Shown in pieces: positions 18,458-28,421 of a stretch of 64,000 bases of DNA (position 1 is the first letter of the stretch; every line of letters begins with the position of its first letter). Below the pieces are notes generated by a model. The model ran no database searches, was not told the DNA's origin, and saw only the letters and a list, made by a program, of their open reading frames with translations. Origin of the DNA: JACRCT01 sp036504155 (GTDB lineage: Bacteria > Myxococcota > Myxococcia > Myxococcales > UBA5297); the NCBI GenBank assembly GCA_036504155.1, contig DASXVQ010000003.1, positions 1 through 64,000 on the forward strand, given 5' to 3'. A program made the translations under genes and the position numbers.

Positions 18458-18805
18458 AATCACCTTGCCTCCACCTCCCCGAAATACCGCCTGCCCACAC
18501 TTCTTCGCTAGGCCTGCAAAGCATGGGCTGTGCCCCCGGGCAGAGCCCCTGATTTCAAGCATTTAGGTGGGATCCCTTGCGCGGCGACCACGCCTTTGCG
18601 TGATGCGCGCGCATCGGGGCGCGTGCTTTCCACGCAGCCGATTGGGGAATCGGCTCGGCCGGCGGCAAATGCGTGGAGGCGGCGCGACGCCTCGTTCAAC
18701 GGCCGGGCCTCGTGCAACCTTCCAATCAATCGCTCCGGCGCTCGGGCTGACGTATATAGGGGCGGCTCGCTAGGGCACGACCAACCCATTCAAAGGAACC
18801 GACTC
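18458..18805. promoter_or_regulatory. divergent regulatory region with two perfect palindromes
   Basis: This 348-base gap lies between the divergent CheY gene and the Lys/Ala-rich protein gene. It contains GATGCGCGCGCATC (18602-18615, perfect palindrome) and AGCCGATT-GGGG-AATCGGCT (18636-18655, 8-bp arms). A TATATA box at 18753-18758 is a fair -10 candidate for the rightward gene, about 50 bases before its ATG; no good -35 was found. The palindromes are possible operators for either direction. No gene was seen here. Confidence 0.45.
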
Positions 18806-19573
18806 ATGTTCAGGAACGTCCTCGTCGCCGGCATCGTTTCGCTGCTTCTCGCCGCTCCCGCCTCCTCTTCCGCCGGGGAGCCGCCGGCCGCCGCCGACAA
18901 GGGCCAGGCGAAGAAGGAGGAGAACCAGGGCAAGAAGGAAGAGAAGAAGGCGGACCAGGACGGCAAGAAGGACGAGAAGAAGTCCGACGTCGCCGCCAAG
19001 AAGGACGAGAAGAAGGCCGACGAGAAGGCCTCGCCCTCCGCCGACGACAAGAAGGCCAAGGCCGACGCCAAGAAGGCCGCCGCGGACAAGGCGAAGGACG
19101 CCAAGAAGGCCGCCAAGGACAAGGCGCTCGAGACGAAGAAGGCCACCAAGGCCAAGGCCGACGAGGCCAAGAAGGCCGCCAAGACCAAGGCCGACGACGC
19201 CAAGAAGGTCGCCGCGGACCAGGCCAAGGAGAAGAAGGCCGCCGCCAAGGCCAAGGCCGAGGAGGCCAAGAAGGCCGCGGCGGCGAAGTCGGCGAAGGTG
19301 AAGGCCGCGGAGACCGCCAAGGCCGACGCCGAGGTCAAGGCCGTCACCGCCGTGGCCGATGCCGAGGTCAAGGCCGTGTCGGACAAGGCGCTCGCGATGC
19401 AGAAGTACGAGGAGGCCGCCGCCGCCGCCGACCAGAAGGTCGCCGACGCCCAGGCCGCCGCCGACGAGGCGGTCGCGACCGCCACCGCCGACGCGCAGAA
19501 GGCCAACGAGGAAGAGGCCGCCGAAGCTCCGGCCGCGGCTCCCGCTCCGGCTCCGGCTCCGGCCGCGCAGTAA
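18806..19573 (+). CDS. secreted Lys/Ala-rich low-complexity protein
   Basis: A 255-residue protein with a signal peptide (LVAGIVSLLLAAPASSSAG) followed by about 200 residues made almost entirely of Lys, Ala, Asp and Glu in repeats such as AKKAAKDKA and KADEAKKAAK. The pattern recalls histone H1-like or TolA-type helical domains and predicts a long charged helix. The tail is Pro/Ala-rich (PAPAPAPAA). It starts at ATG 18806 after AAAGGAA. Because it has a signal peptide it is more likely periplasmic or surface-exposed than DNA-binding. An intrinsic terminator follows at 19604. Confidence 0.8.
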   Translation: MFRNVLVAGIVSLLLAAPASSSAGEPPAAADKGQAKKEENQGKKEEKKADQDGKKDEKKSDVAAKKDEKKADEKASPSADDKKAKADAKKAAADKAKDAKKAAKDKALETKKATKAKADEAKKAAKTKADDAKKVAADQAKEKKAAAKAKAEEAKKAAAAKSAKVKAAETAKADAEVKAVTAVADAEVKAVSDKALAMQKYEEAAAAADQKVADAQAAADEAVATATADAQKANEEEAAEAPAAAPAPAPAPAAQ

Positions 19574-19603
19574 GCCCGCTCCGGCGGAAGTGCTTGCAGC
19601 TCG

Positions 19604-19634
19604 AACGCGCCGTCCCTCCCCGGGGCGGCGCGTT
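19604..19634 (+). terminator. intrinsic terminator
   Basis: A 9-bp stem AACGCGCCG / CGGCGCGTT with a C/G-rich loop, followed by TCGTTT, 31 bases past the stop of the Lys/Ala-rich protein gene. Confidence 0.65.
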
Positions 19635-19691
19635 TCGTTTGCCCAGGCGCGGTGCTATGGCTCGCCCTTCCACGGGGACGGGAGGGACTCC

Positions 19692-20498
19692 ATGAAGCGC
19701 GGCGTGACGGCGGTGGCGGTGGCGATCGGTTGCCTGCTCGCGACGGCCGGGGTCGCGCGATCGCAGGCGCCCGCGGAGGACGAGAAGAAGGCGATGGACC
19801 AGGCCGAGGCCGCCTGCGCCAAGGGAAAGGCGGACCGGTGCCTGCTCCTCGCCGCGGGATATGCGACCGGCAAGGGCGGCCGAGCCGTCGACGCCGCGAA
19901 GGCCGCCGACCTCTCGCAGAAGGCCTGCAGCGCGAAGCTCGGCAAGGGCTGCCTGATGCTCGCCGCGGCTTTCCAGGACGGGAAGGGCCGGCCGAAGGAC
20001 GCCGCGAAGGCCAAGGCGATGTTCGAGAAGGCCTGCACGCTCAAGGAAGCGCTGGGCTGCGAGGCGCTCGGCCTCTCGCTCGCCAGCGGCAACGACCCCA
20101 AGCCCGAGGATCTGAAGAAGGCGGCGCCCTACCTGCAGAAGGCCTGCGACCTGAAGAGCGGAAACGCGTGCTTCATGCTCGGGCTCGTCTACGAGGAGGG
20201 CCGCGGCGCGGCCAGGGACGCGGCCAGGGCGGCGGCGCTCTACGGCCAGGCCTGCGATCTCGGCGCCGCTCCGGGCTGCACCAACGCCGCGGGGCTGGCG
20301 ATGAAGGCGAAGGACGACGCCAAGGCGGTGGTCGCGCTCGAGAAGGCGTGCGGGCTGGACGACCCGAACGGCTGCGGGATGCTCGGGCTCTGCTACGTGC
20401 AGGGCAAGGGCGTAGCCCAGGACGCGGAGAAGGGCCGGTATCTGCTCGCCAAGGCCTGCAAGCTCGGGTTCGCGCCCGCGTGCCAGATGCGCGATTAG
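19692..20498 (+). CDS. Sel1-repeat (SLR/TPR-like) exported protein
   Basis: A 268-residue protein with a signal peptide (residues 1-24) and about six Sel1-like repeats. Each repeat contains a Cys pair pattern such as LSQKACSAKLGKGCLMLA, FEKACTLKEALGCEALG or LEKACGLDDPNGCGMLG. This spacing (ACx6-8GC) is the Cys-rich Sel1 form known from Helicobacter Hcp proteins, where the cysteines form disulfides within each repeat. It starts at ATG 19692 after GGAGGG. Its role is probably protein binding in the periplasm or outside the cell. Confidence 0.88.
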   Translation: MKRGVTAVAVAIGCLLATAGVARSQAPAEDEKKAMDQAEAACAKGKADRCLLLAAGYATGKGGRAVDAAKAADLSQKACSAKLGKGCLMLAAAFQDGKGRPKDAAKAKAMFEKACTLKEALGCEALGLSLASGNDPKPEDLKKAAPYLQKACDLKSGNACFMLGLVYEEGRGAARDAARAAALYGQACDLGAAPGCTNAAGLAMKAKDDAKAVVALEKACGLDDPNGCGMLGLCYVQGKGVAQDAEKGRYLLAKACKLGFAPACQMRD

Positions 20499-20535
20499 GG
20501 CTGCCTCGCGCCGCTGCGCTCTTCCACCAAGAAAA

Positions 20536-20565
20536 CGAGGGCCGCCTCGCTGGAGGCGGCCCTCG
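20536..20565. terminator. bidirectional terminator between convergent genes
   Basis: A perfect 13-bp stem (CGAGGGCCGCCTC and its complement) with a GCTG loop, flanked by GAAAA on one side and GTTTC on the other. It can serve both the Sel1 gene and the convergent gene at 20598. Confidence 0.8.
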
Positions 20566-20597
20566 GAGTTTCTGCCGAAGCGATCTTCGCCGCGGCG

Positions 20598-22061
20598 CTA
20601 CTTGGGGCAGACCGTCGGCTCCTGCGCCGCGCAGAGGAACGTCTTGCCGCAGCCCAGGTCCTCGGGCGGCACGCAGCGCAGGCCTTCCTCGCCGCAGGCG
20701 TTGCCGAGCAGCTCGCTCTCGGTGCAGGTGGGGACGCTGGCGGGCGCCGCCTGGTCGAGGTAGCAGACCGGCGTGCCGCAGGAGACGAACCAGCGCAGCG
20801 GCGCGGGCTTGCAGCCACAGCCGCACTCGTTGCTGAACGGCACCGTGCCCGGCGCGCAGTTGAACTTGATGACCCGGCAGATCTCCGGGGTGTGCGTCAC
20901 GTAGGGCATCTCGTCGGCCGGGCAGTAAGGGGCGCACTCGCCCTTCTCGAAGGTGCCGTGGGCCTTGCCGCCCTCGCCGGCCGCGAGGATGACCGCGCTG
21001 CGGAACGCGCAGCCGTCGCCGTAGGTCGCCGCGGGCTCCTCGTCGACGGTGAGGTCGCCGCAGACCGGGGCGTAGACCATCGCGCAGCTCGGCTGCTGGC
21101 TCGCGCAGGTCCCTTCCATGATCGTCTCTTCGGCGAAGGTGCCCTCGCCGAAGGCTGCGAGCAGGTCCTTGCCGGCCTGGTAGGAGGTGACGTTGTACGC
21201 GTAGTACTGGTTGAGCAGGATGCCGCTCTCCAGCACGCGCCAGGCGACGCAGTAGTTGAGCTGGCAGGCCCCGTCGTCCCAGTGGCCCTTGCTCCCGTTC
21301 CACTCGGAGCCGGAGGCGCCCTGGCGGACGGCGGCCTTGAACGCGCACTCGCTGTCGAAGGTGAGCCACTCGGCGCTGTCGGTGGCGAGGTCGCCGCAGA
21401 CCGGCGCGTACCGGAAGTAGAAGGGGCAGGCGATGCTCTGCTGGGCGCAGGTGCCGGGGTTGATGGCTTCCTCGATCAGGTTGCCGTTCTGCTGCGCGAG
21501 CAGCTGCTTGCCGGCGTCGTAGCTGGCGACGTCGAAGGCGTAGAAGTTGCGCAGCGAGGTGCCGGTCTCGTCGGCAGCCACGAACTCGACGCAGTACGGC
21601 TCCTGGCAGCCCAGGTTTAGGTCGTAGGAGAGCTTGCCCGGGGTGTAGCTGCCGAGGGTGACGAGGTACTTGCCCGTGGCAGGCAACGCGACCGGCAGCG
21701 AGACGGTGTAGGTGCCGTGCGCGGCGCTGTAGTCGACCCAGACCTTGAAGAACGCGTTGCCCCAGCTGCCGTTGGCCTTCTGCGGCCCGTAGACCATCAG
21801 GCGCGAGCGCTTGTTGCTCTGGGTCTTGAGGTTGATCGACTGGGCGCCCTTCGAATCGAAGGTGTAGCCGTCGAAGGTGGAGTTGCCGGTCACCGTGCCG
21901 CTGACGGTCTGCATGCAGGCGAGCGGGCCCTTGATCGCGATGCCGCTCGCGAGCCCTTCGCCGTCCACCGCCAACTCGACGCCTTCGCCGTCCACCGAGG
22001 CGTAGCCGCAGCCTCCCAACAACACCACCACCAAAGCCAAGCTCGCCAGTCGAAGATTCAT
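20598..22061 (-). CDS. lipoprotein with Kazal-like repeats
   Basis: A 487-residue lipoprotein; the lipobox is LLGGC at residues 14-18. Residues 45-150 resemble a beta-rich domain. Two repeats then carry the pattern YAPVCGDL ... CAF(K/R)xAV (about 225-255 and 330-355), the core of Kazal-type serine protease inhibitors (CPVCG ... Y ... C). Each is preceded by a paired module ending in EEAINPGTCAQQ or EETIMEGTCASQ. The C-terminal 90 residues are Cys-rich. The protein is predicted at the cell surface. Inhibition of a protease is inferred from the motif only. Confidence 0.82.
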   Translation of the reverse strand: MNLRLASLALVVVLLGGCGYASVDGEGVELAVDGEGLASGIAIKGPLACMQTVSGTVTGNSTFDGYTFDSKGAQSINLKTQSNKRSRLMVYGPQKANGSWGNAFFKVWVDYSAAHGTYTVSLPVALPATGKYLVTLGSYTPGKLSYDLNLGCQEPYCVEFVAADETGTSLRNFYAFDVASYDAGKQLLAQQNGNLIEEAINPGTCAQQSIACPFYFRYAPVCGDLATDSAEWLTFDSECAFKAAVRQGASGSEWNGSKGHWDDGACQLNYCVAWRVLESGILLNQYYAYNVTSYQAGKDLLAAFGEGTFAEETIMEGTCASQQPSCAMVYAPVCGDLTVDEEPAATYGDGCAFRSAVILAAGEGGKAHGTFEKGECAPYCPADEMPYVTHTPEICRVIKFNCAPGTVPFSNECGCGCKPAPLRWFVSCGTPVCYLDQAAPASVPTCTESELLGNACGEEGLRCVPPEDLGCGKTFLCAAQEPTVCPK

Positions 22062-22211
22062 GGGTTCGTCCCCCGGTTCGGTCGTTTGAGGAGGGGGCTA
22101 ACTAGCATGTAGGCAAGTGGAGCACAACCGCCCACCTCGACTTACCGGCAGAAGTCGAGCGCCAGCGGGGCCAACCGCCGGCAATTCGAGGCGAAATCCA
22201 GATGGGGGCCG

Positions 22212-22664
22212 TCAGCGCGTCGGCTTGGGCGCCGCCAGATTGGCGACCAAGGCTTCCAGCAAGTCCAGGTCGGGAGGCTTGGCCAGGTGCTGGTCGAAAC
22301 CGGCCTGGATCGCCTTGCGCCCGTCCTCGGGAAGCGACCAGCCGCTCAGCGCGATGAGGAAGGTCTTCTTCAGGGCTCGGTCGGCCCTCATCGCGGCCGC
22401 CACTTCGTAGCCGGTCATGCTCGGCAGGCCGATGTCGCAGAGCACCGCGTCGGGCCTGGACTTCCTCGCCGCCTTCAGCCCCTCGGGCCCGTCGTGGGCG
22501 ACCCGGACCTCGTGGTCGCAAAGCGCGAGCGCCTCGCGCAGGGTCTCGGCGGCGTCGACGTCGTCCTCGATGATGAGCACGCGCCTGCCGCGCCGCGGTT
22601 CGGCCGGGGGCCGGGCTCGCGCGAGGCTCGTCTCGGGTCGTGGGGATTTCTTCGGTCGGCTCAA
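22212..22664 (-). CDS. single-domain response regulator
   Basis: A 150-residue protein: a basic, Pro-rich N-terminal arm (about 28 residues) and a receiver domain with acidic pair EDD (33-35), acceptor Asp77 (VLCDIGLPSMTG), a Ser in LIALSGWS and Lys in QHLAKPPD. It has no output domain and no kinase next to it, so it is an orphan receiver. The ATG at 22664 gives the arm; a later start could exist, but the arm has similar base composition to the rest. The flanking gene is a lipoprotein on the same strand after a 150-base gap, which argues against one operon. Confidence 0.82.
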   Translation of the reverse strand: MSRPKKSPRPETSLARARPPAEPRRGRRVLIIEDDVDAAETLREALALCDHEVRVAHDGPEGLKAARKSRPDAVLCDIGLPSMTGYEVAAAMRADRALKKTFLIALSGWSLPEDGRKAIQAGFDQHLAKPPDLDLLEALVANLAAPKPTR

Positions 22665-22983
22665 GGCTCCTCCCTCGTCTCGTCTCGGCTTCTCTCGTCT
22701 CGTCTCGTCGAGGCTCGAGGCCGCTTCGCCTCGCGGCTTCTTCTCGGTGGCGCGGCAGGTCGGGTTGCCGCGGGCGCTGCAAAAGCGGCGCAGGATACCG
22801 TCCGCCGTCGGGGAGCCGTCAACCCGGAGAGGAGCCCGGAGGCACCCGCCGTGCGCCCGGGTCCACGCCGCCGTCGCTTCGCGCCATCCCCTCGATTCGC
22901 CTGCTCATTTCGCTTCAGGCGCAGCCAGGCCGCGCTCGCGGTTTGCGCAGACGGCCGGGCTCTGGGAAATTCGCACCGCCGCC
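22665..22983. other. intergenic region with TCTCG-type simple repeat
   Basis: No gene is seen. Bases 22675-22710 are a CGTCT/CTCGT pentamer array (CGTCTCGTCTCGG... repeated). Divergent promoters for the receiver gene and the kelch lipoprotein gene should lie here, but none could be recognised. Confidence 0.5.
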
Positions 22984-25900
22984 ATGACGAGATCGCGTCC
23001 TCTCCTGCCTCTGCTGCTGCTCCTCGGGCTGACCGCCTGCCGCGACTTCCAAATCGCCGAGGCGTTCCTGTCGGTGGAGGTCTCGCCGGCGCAGGCCCGC
23101 CAGGGCGCCCTGGTCACCGTCACCGTCTCGGGGAGCGCGCTGGGCACGAGCGACCCCGAGGTGCGCCTGCTCGGGCAGCTCCTGACGCGGACCGCGGACT
23201 CGCCCTCCAGCGCACCCGCCTTCGGCTACACCGTCACCGGCGCCGAGCCGGAGGGCGTGGACCTCGCCGTCGACGTGACCGCGGGCTCGCTCGCCCGCAG
23301 CGCCAAGATCCGCTTCGACTTCACGCCGCCGCAGGTGGTCTCGGCGACCTCCCGCCCCAACACCGCGCCGCTGGGGACGCAGGTGGCGATCGAGCTGGTC
23401 TCCAGCGAGCCGCTCGGCGCCCCGCCGGAGCTCAACGACCGCGGCCACCTCGCCACCTGCGCGGCGGACGCGACCGACCCCCGCCTCTTCCACTGCTCGC
23501 TGACCGCCTCGGAGCTCGACCAGCCGGGCTGGCAGACGGCGAAGGCGACCCTGGTAGACCTCGCCGGCAACCAGCAGGTCGTCACCGCGCTGCCGCTGGG
23601 CGTGGTCTTCGACTACCAGCAGGCCCTGGGCGTGGTGGCCCCCTCGGTCGAGCCCGCGGTGGCCTCGCGCGGCACCGCGCTCGCCATCTCCTTCGGGACC
23701 ACGCGGCGACTCTCGGAGGCGCCCTCGGTGCGCGTGGGCGGCCGCGACGCCCTGCTCGACTCCGAGGCCGGCGCCGACGGCGTCTGGCGCTTCCATTACG
23801 CGGTCGCCGGGACCGAGCTGGGTCCCGAACCGGCCCAGGCCCCGGTCAAGGTCGCCGCGCGGATCGGCGGGGTCGAGTTCGACCTGAAGGAAGTCCTCTT
23901 CGACTTCCGCGCCCCGCAGCCGCTCTCGCTCTCCGCCAGCCGCGCCCGGGTGGGCACCCCGGCGAGCGACACCAACGACGTGACGGTGGACCTCGCCTGC
24001 GACGAGCCGCTCTCCGGGCTGCAGGCCTCGGTGCAGGCCCGGCCCCTGACCTGCGCCAAGCCGAAGGCCGACGACGCCACCGCGTGGCGCTGCAGCTACT
24101 CCGCCGACGGCACCGAGCTCGAGGGGCCCCAGAAGCTGGTGCTGTGGCTGTCCGACGCGGTGGGCAACTCCGAGCGCGTGACCACCGCCGAGCTCTTCTC
24201 CTTCGACTTCAGCGCCCACCTCGACGCCCAGCGGCTGTTCGTCGTGAGCCGCTTCGGCGAGCGCTGGAGCTTCGCCGCCGACCCGGGGGCGGCCGAGCCC
24301 GGCGCGAAGGTCGCCGTGCGCCTGCTGGGCCAGGCGCAGCCCGCCTTCTCGACCGGGGTGCAGGCCGACGGATCGGTCGCCGAGGTGGGGGATTTGGGCC
24401 CCGGCGACACCCAGCCGCAGGTGGAGGTGCAGGAGACCGACCTCGCCGGCAACGTCTCCGGCTGGGTGCGGCCGCGGGTGCGCTTCGTGGCCGATCCCTC
24501 GCACAAGCCGGACGACGGCATCACCGACACCTGGACCTGGCTGGGCGGCACCGACGTCCCGGAGCTCTTGGAGTTCGCCGAGGGCCCCGGCCCGGACAAG
24601 CCCAGCCCGGCCGCGCTGGCGTCCGCGGACGGGACCCTGGTGACGGTCAAGGCGCCGCAGGTCGATCCCCCGACCTGGATCAAGCCCGTGAACGCGGGCG
24701 GGCTCACCCCGTGGACCAGCCCGCAGCAGCCGCTCGCCTACGTCCCCGGCGCTGGGGTGCTCCACACCGAGCTGAGCGACACGGGCTTCTCGGGGGCCGC
24801 CTGGTTCTGGGACGGGGAGCGGTGGAGCTTCCTGCAGGTGACCGACAGCTACCCGCATTTCAGCTCTGCGGGAACCTACGGCGTGACGGTAGACCCGGTC
24901 ACCCAGCGCTTCCACATCTTCGGACCGAACGACACGGAAGCCTTCACCTGGATCGCCCGGTTCTCCTCGCGCGTGGGCGGGGGCGCCTCCACGCCGGAGC
25001 TGCGCTTCACCCCGGTCACCCTCGGGCTGGTCCCGGCCACGCGCAGCTTCGCGTCGGCCGCCTTCGATCGCGCCTCGCGCACCAGCGTGCTCTTCGGTGG
25101 CTGGACCTGGGACTACTTCGTCCAGGCCGAGCACTACCACCTCGACACCTGGCTCTTCGACGGCTCGACCTGGTGCTGGGCACGCCGATCTCCGTCCCCC
25201 CGGGCCGCGGGGGCTCGGCCATGGCCTACGACCGCGCGCGCGGCCGGACGGTCATGTACGGCGGCTTCACGGCGGACCTCTCCGCCGGCCACCCTCAAGG
25301 CGTCTGCGACAGCTACGGCTGCGTGCTCGGCGACACCTGGGAGTGGACGAGGATGGACTGGGTCCGGCGGCGCGTCCCCAGCCCGGGTCCCCGGCAGGAG
25401 CACGCCATGGCCTGGCACCCGATCGAACGCAAGGTCGTGCTCCAAGGCGGTTGGAACTGGGTGGACCACGACAACCTCGTCTGGAAGACCTTCGACGAGC
25501 TCTGGGCGCTCGACGCGCAGGGCTGGAGCCAGCTCGTCACCCCCACCCCCGGGCCGGCGCTTTCGCAGGCGAGCCTGTGCTACGACGAGCGCCGCGGCCA
25601 CCTGGTGCTCTACGGCGGGCTCTTCGACGACTCCAGCCAGAACTTCGACGTGTGGGAGCTGACCGAGTCGGGGCTCGTGCCGGGGGTGATGGCGCGCCTG
25701 GAGGTGAGCGACGCCGGGCGCCTGCCCTCGCAGCTCACCGTGCACGTCACCGCGCTCGCCACCTCTCCCCGGACCGAGGAGAGCGGCCAGGCGCTCTCGG
25801 TGCGCGCCTGGGACTTCGCCGCCTCGCGCTGGGTGACGCTCGCCACTTCCCCGGCCTCGACCACGCTGGGCGAGGTCTCGGCCACCGTCTCCGGGGCGGA

Positions 25901-26018
25901 GGTGGCGCGCTACCTGCCCGGCCAGACGCTCTACGTCCTTGTGACCGCGCCGGCGAGCTCGGTGCAGGGCGAGGCGGTCCTGTCGGTGGACGCGATCGCC
26001 GTGAGCGCGGACTGGTGA
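22984..26018 (+). CDS. large kelch-like lipoprotein, with apparent one-base deletion near 25173
   Basis: A surface lipoprotein of about 1010 residues. The lipobox is GLTAC (residue 19). Several Ig-like/Big-type beta domains follow, with repeated phrases such as VDLAGNQQ and VGNSERVTT. The last third is a kelch-type propeller (DRASRTSVLFGGWTWDY, DRARGRTVMYGG, DERRGHLVLYGGLF). The frame breaks after TGG at 25171-25173: reading continues correctly only if one G is added (TGG-GTG instead of TGGTG). The upstream frame then becomes Arg/Ser-rich nonsense, and the other frame carries the remaining kelch repeats to the stop at 26018. It is either a recent mutation or a sequencing error in a G-rich run. 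Confidence 0.78.
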
Positions 26019-26044
26019 GGAAGGCCCCGAGCCGCGGGTCCTGA

Positions 26045-26124
26045 GTCTCGCGTCTCGGGTCTCGCGTCTCGGGTCTCGCGTCTCGGGTCTCGGGTCTCGC
26101 GTCTCGGGTCTCGCGTTTCGGGTC
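26045..26124. repeat. GTCTCGCGTCTCGG tandem repeat
   Basis: About five copies of a 14-base unit made of the 7-mers GTCTCGC and GTCTCGG, with one extra half unit. It lies between the kelch gene stop and the protease gene. The repeat is direct and not palindromic, and there are no spacers. Confidence 0.9.
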
Positions 26125-26260
26125 GTCGGCGCAGGCGAGCATCCCTTTCGGTCGCGCCTGCGACCTGGGGCCTGGGCCTTGCGACCCGCCCTCCGCGCCG
26201 CTGTTTCGTTGACCCCCTCGGAGCCAGCGAGCAAGCTGTCCGCTTCCCTCTGGAGGTCCT

Positions 26261-28348
26261 GTGAACGCACCCCGTCTTTGCATCGCCGCCCTTTGCGCGC
26301 TCGCCCTGTGCGCCTGCCCCCCGTCGGCCTCCCAGCAGCCCGCCCCGCAGGTCGAGGTGTCGAAGAAGCCCTCCTCCATCACCAACGGCGTGGTCGACGA
26401 CGTGCCCTCGCACATGGCGGTGGTGGCGATGAAGCAGGGGGGCCAGTTCGCCTGCTCGGGCACGCTCATCTCCCCGCGGGTGGTCCTCACCGCCGGCCAC
26501 TGCGTGGAGGGAGCCTCGGCCGGATCGATGACCATCGGCTTCGGCCCGGACATCCGCTCGCCCTCCATGAAGTGGGTGGCGGTCTCCGAAGCCAAGCAGA
26601 ACCCCGGCTACACCGGCGGCAACTCGCTGGCCAACGACCTCGGCCTGGTCCGCCTGGCCGGGCCGCCGCCCGACGGCATCGCCCCCATCCCGGTGCTGCC
26701 CTCGTCGCTGGCGCTGGCGCCCGCCGACGTCGGCACCACGGTCGAGTTCAGCGGCTTCGGCAACACCGAGAACAACACCTACGGCCTCAAGCTCAAGGTC
26801 AGCGACACCCTGGACCTCATCTGCGAGACCGCCGGCGGCTGCCCGTGGGCCGACTACGGCAAGACCCCCAACCACACCATCTGCTACGACCAGCAGCCCG
26901 GCGGGCCCTGCAGCGGCGACAGCGGCGGGCCGGCGTTCGTCACCAAGGACGGCACCGAGTACGTGGTGGGCGCGACCAGCTACGGCGACACCGGCTGCGT
27001 CAGCGACGGCTGCAGCACCAACGCGACCTCGTTCGAGGCGTGGATCCAGGCCTTCATCGGCGACGTCGGCCCCACCGCCGACGGCCAGGCCTGCACCGCC
27101 AGCAACCAGTGCCAGACCGGCTTCTGCGTCGACGGGGTGTGCTGCAACCTCGCCTGCGCCTCGGAATGCACCGCCTGCTCGGTGGCCGCGGGGGCCACCC
27201 AGGACGGCGTCTGCGGGCCGATCGAGAAGACCTGCGACGACGGCAACAAGTGCACCACCGACGACAAGTGCCAGGTCGGGCGCTGCTCCGGCACGGCCGT
27301 CAGCTGCCCGCCGCCGGACTCGTGCCACTACTACGCCAGCTGCAACCCGGCGACCGGCGCCTGCGGCGAGTACCCCAAGCGCCCGGACGGCACGCCCTGC
27401 GACGACGGCGACGAGTGCACGGTCGGGGATCGCTGCACCACCGGCGTCTGCGGGGGCACGGGGCGCGCCACCTGCCCGGCGAGCGGGCCCTGCCTGAACG
27501 ACGCGGTCTGCGAGAACAAGAAGTGCGGCGAGTACACGCCCAAGTCCGAGGGCGAGTCCTGCGACGACGGCGACGCCTGCACCTCCGCCGACGCCTGCAG
27601 GGCCGGCGCCTGCACCGGCGGCGAGACCAAGGTCTGCCCGCCCACCACCTGCCGCGGCTGGGGCCGCTGCGACACCAAGACGGGCGACTGCATCCTGGGC
27701 GCCTCGCTCGCCGACGGCGTGGGCTGCGACGACGGCCAGGTCTGCACCCGGGGCGACCACTGCAAGGCCGGCGCCTGCGTGGGGACGCTGGAGACCGGGG
27801 CCTGCACCCCGGCCGACGGCTGCCACGCCGCGGGCACCTGCCAGCCGGACGGCACCTGCAACGGGGCCGCCCTCGCCGACGGCACCTCCTGCGAGGAGGG
27901 CGACCGGTGCACCACCGGCGACCAGTGCCGGGCCGGCGTCTGCGTGGCCGGCGCGACCAAGGACTGCACGCCGCCCGACGCCTGCCACCTGGGCAACACC
28001 TGCAACCCGAAGACCGGCGAGTGCGCCTGGAACCCGGGCGTCACCGGGACCGCCTGCGACGACGGCGACCTGTGCACCAAGGACGACGCCTGCAACGGGC
28101 TCTACTGCCGAGGCGCGGCGACCGAGTGCGCCGCGGCACCGGAGTGCCAGAGGCTGGCCGGCTGCAACCCGAAGACGGGACAGTGCGACTACAACTGGCT
28201 CGAGGACGGCGCCGCCTGCGGCAACGGAAAGTGCGCCTCGGGCAAGTGCCAGGCCTCCGGCTGCGGATGCTCCAGCGGGAGCGAGCCGGCCGCGCTGCTG
28301 ATGGCGATCGCGGCGCTCGGCGCGCTGGCAAGGCGGCGCCGGGCCTAG
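26261..28348 (+). CDS. trypsin-like serine protease with Cys-rich repeats and MYXO-CTERM tail
   Basis: A 695-residue secreted protease that starts with GTG, preceded by GGAGG. The signal region ends in LCAC, a possible lipobox. The S1 protease domain (about 38-270) has an intact triad: His80 (LTAGHC), Asp126 (LANDLGLV) and Ser221 (CSGDSGGPA). From about 275 to 665 there are many Cys-rich units with the pattern CDDGDxCTxxDxCxxGxC, probably disulfide-stabilised. The C-terminus (GCGCSSGSEPAALL ... ARRRRA) is a MYXO-CTERM signal, which in this phylum is thought to be cut by a myxosortase to leave the protein lipid-anchored at the surface. Confidence 0.93.
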   Translation: MNAPRLCIAALCALALCACPPSASQQPAPQVEVSKKPSSITNGVVDDVPSHMAVVAMKQGGQFACSGTLISPRVVLTAGHCVEGASAGSMTIGFGPDIRSPSMKWVAVSEAKQNPGYTGGNSLANDLGLVRLAGPPPDGIAPIPVLPSSLALAPADVGTTVEFSGFGNTENNTYGLKLKVSDTLDLICETAGGCPWADYGKTPNHTICYDQQPGGPCSGDSGGPAFVTKDGTEYVVGATSYGDTGCVSDGCSTNATSFEAWIQAFIGDVGPTADGQACTASNQCQTGFCVDGVCCNLACASECTACSVAAGATQDGVCGPIEKTCDDGNKCTTDDKCQVGRCSGTAVSCPPPDSCHYYASCNPATGACGEYPKRPDGTPCDDGDECTVGDRCTTGVCGGTGRATCPASGPCLNDAVCENKKCGEYTPKSEGESCDDGDACTSADACRAGACTGGETKVCPPTTCRGWGRCDTKTGDCILGASLADGVGCDDGQVCTRGDHCKAGACVGTLETGACTPADGCHAAGTCQPDGTCNGAALADGTSCEEGDRCTTGDQCRAGVCVAGATKDCTPPDACHLGNTCNPKTGECAWNPGVTGTACDDGDLCTKDDACNGLYCRGAATECAAAPECQRLAGCNPKTGQCDYNWLEDGAACGNGKCASGKCQASGCGCSSGSEPAALLMAIAALGALARRRRA

Positions 28349-28353
28349 CACTC

Positions 28354-28376
28354 GCGCCGGGCGGCGGCGCGTTTTC
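28354..28376 (+). terminator. intrinsic terminator of the protease gene
   Basis: Stem GCGCCG / CGGCGC with a 5-base loop, followed by GTTTTCT, starting 6 bases past the stop. Confidence 0.7.
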
Positions 28377-28378
28377 TC

Positions 28379-28421
28379 AACGCCAAGGCGCCAAGGGAGC
28401 CAAGGCGCCAAGGCTCTTCTT
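28379..28421 (-). repeat. CTTGGCGCC interspersed repeat, copy 2 (inverted)
   Basis: The reverse complement matches 1286-1332 over about 44 bases, including the AAGAAGAGCC lead. It directly follows the protease terminator. Confidence 0.8.

Noticed and set aside
25168..25180. Programmed frameshift in the kelch lipoprotein
   Set aside because: No slippery heptamer, Shine-Dalgarno-like stimulator or obvious downstream structure was found; a deletion or sequencing error is simpler.
26045..26124. CRISPR-like array
   Set aside because: The 14-base units are directly adjacent with no unique spacers; it is a simple tandem repeat. The same holds for 28503-28585 and 55900-56099, and no cas gene is present.
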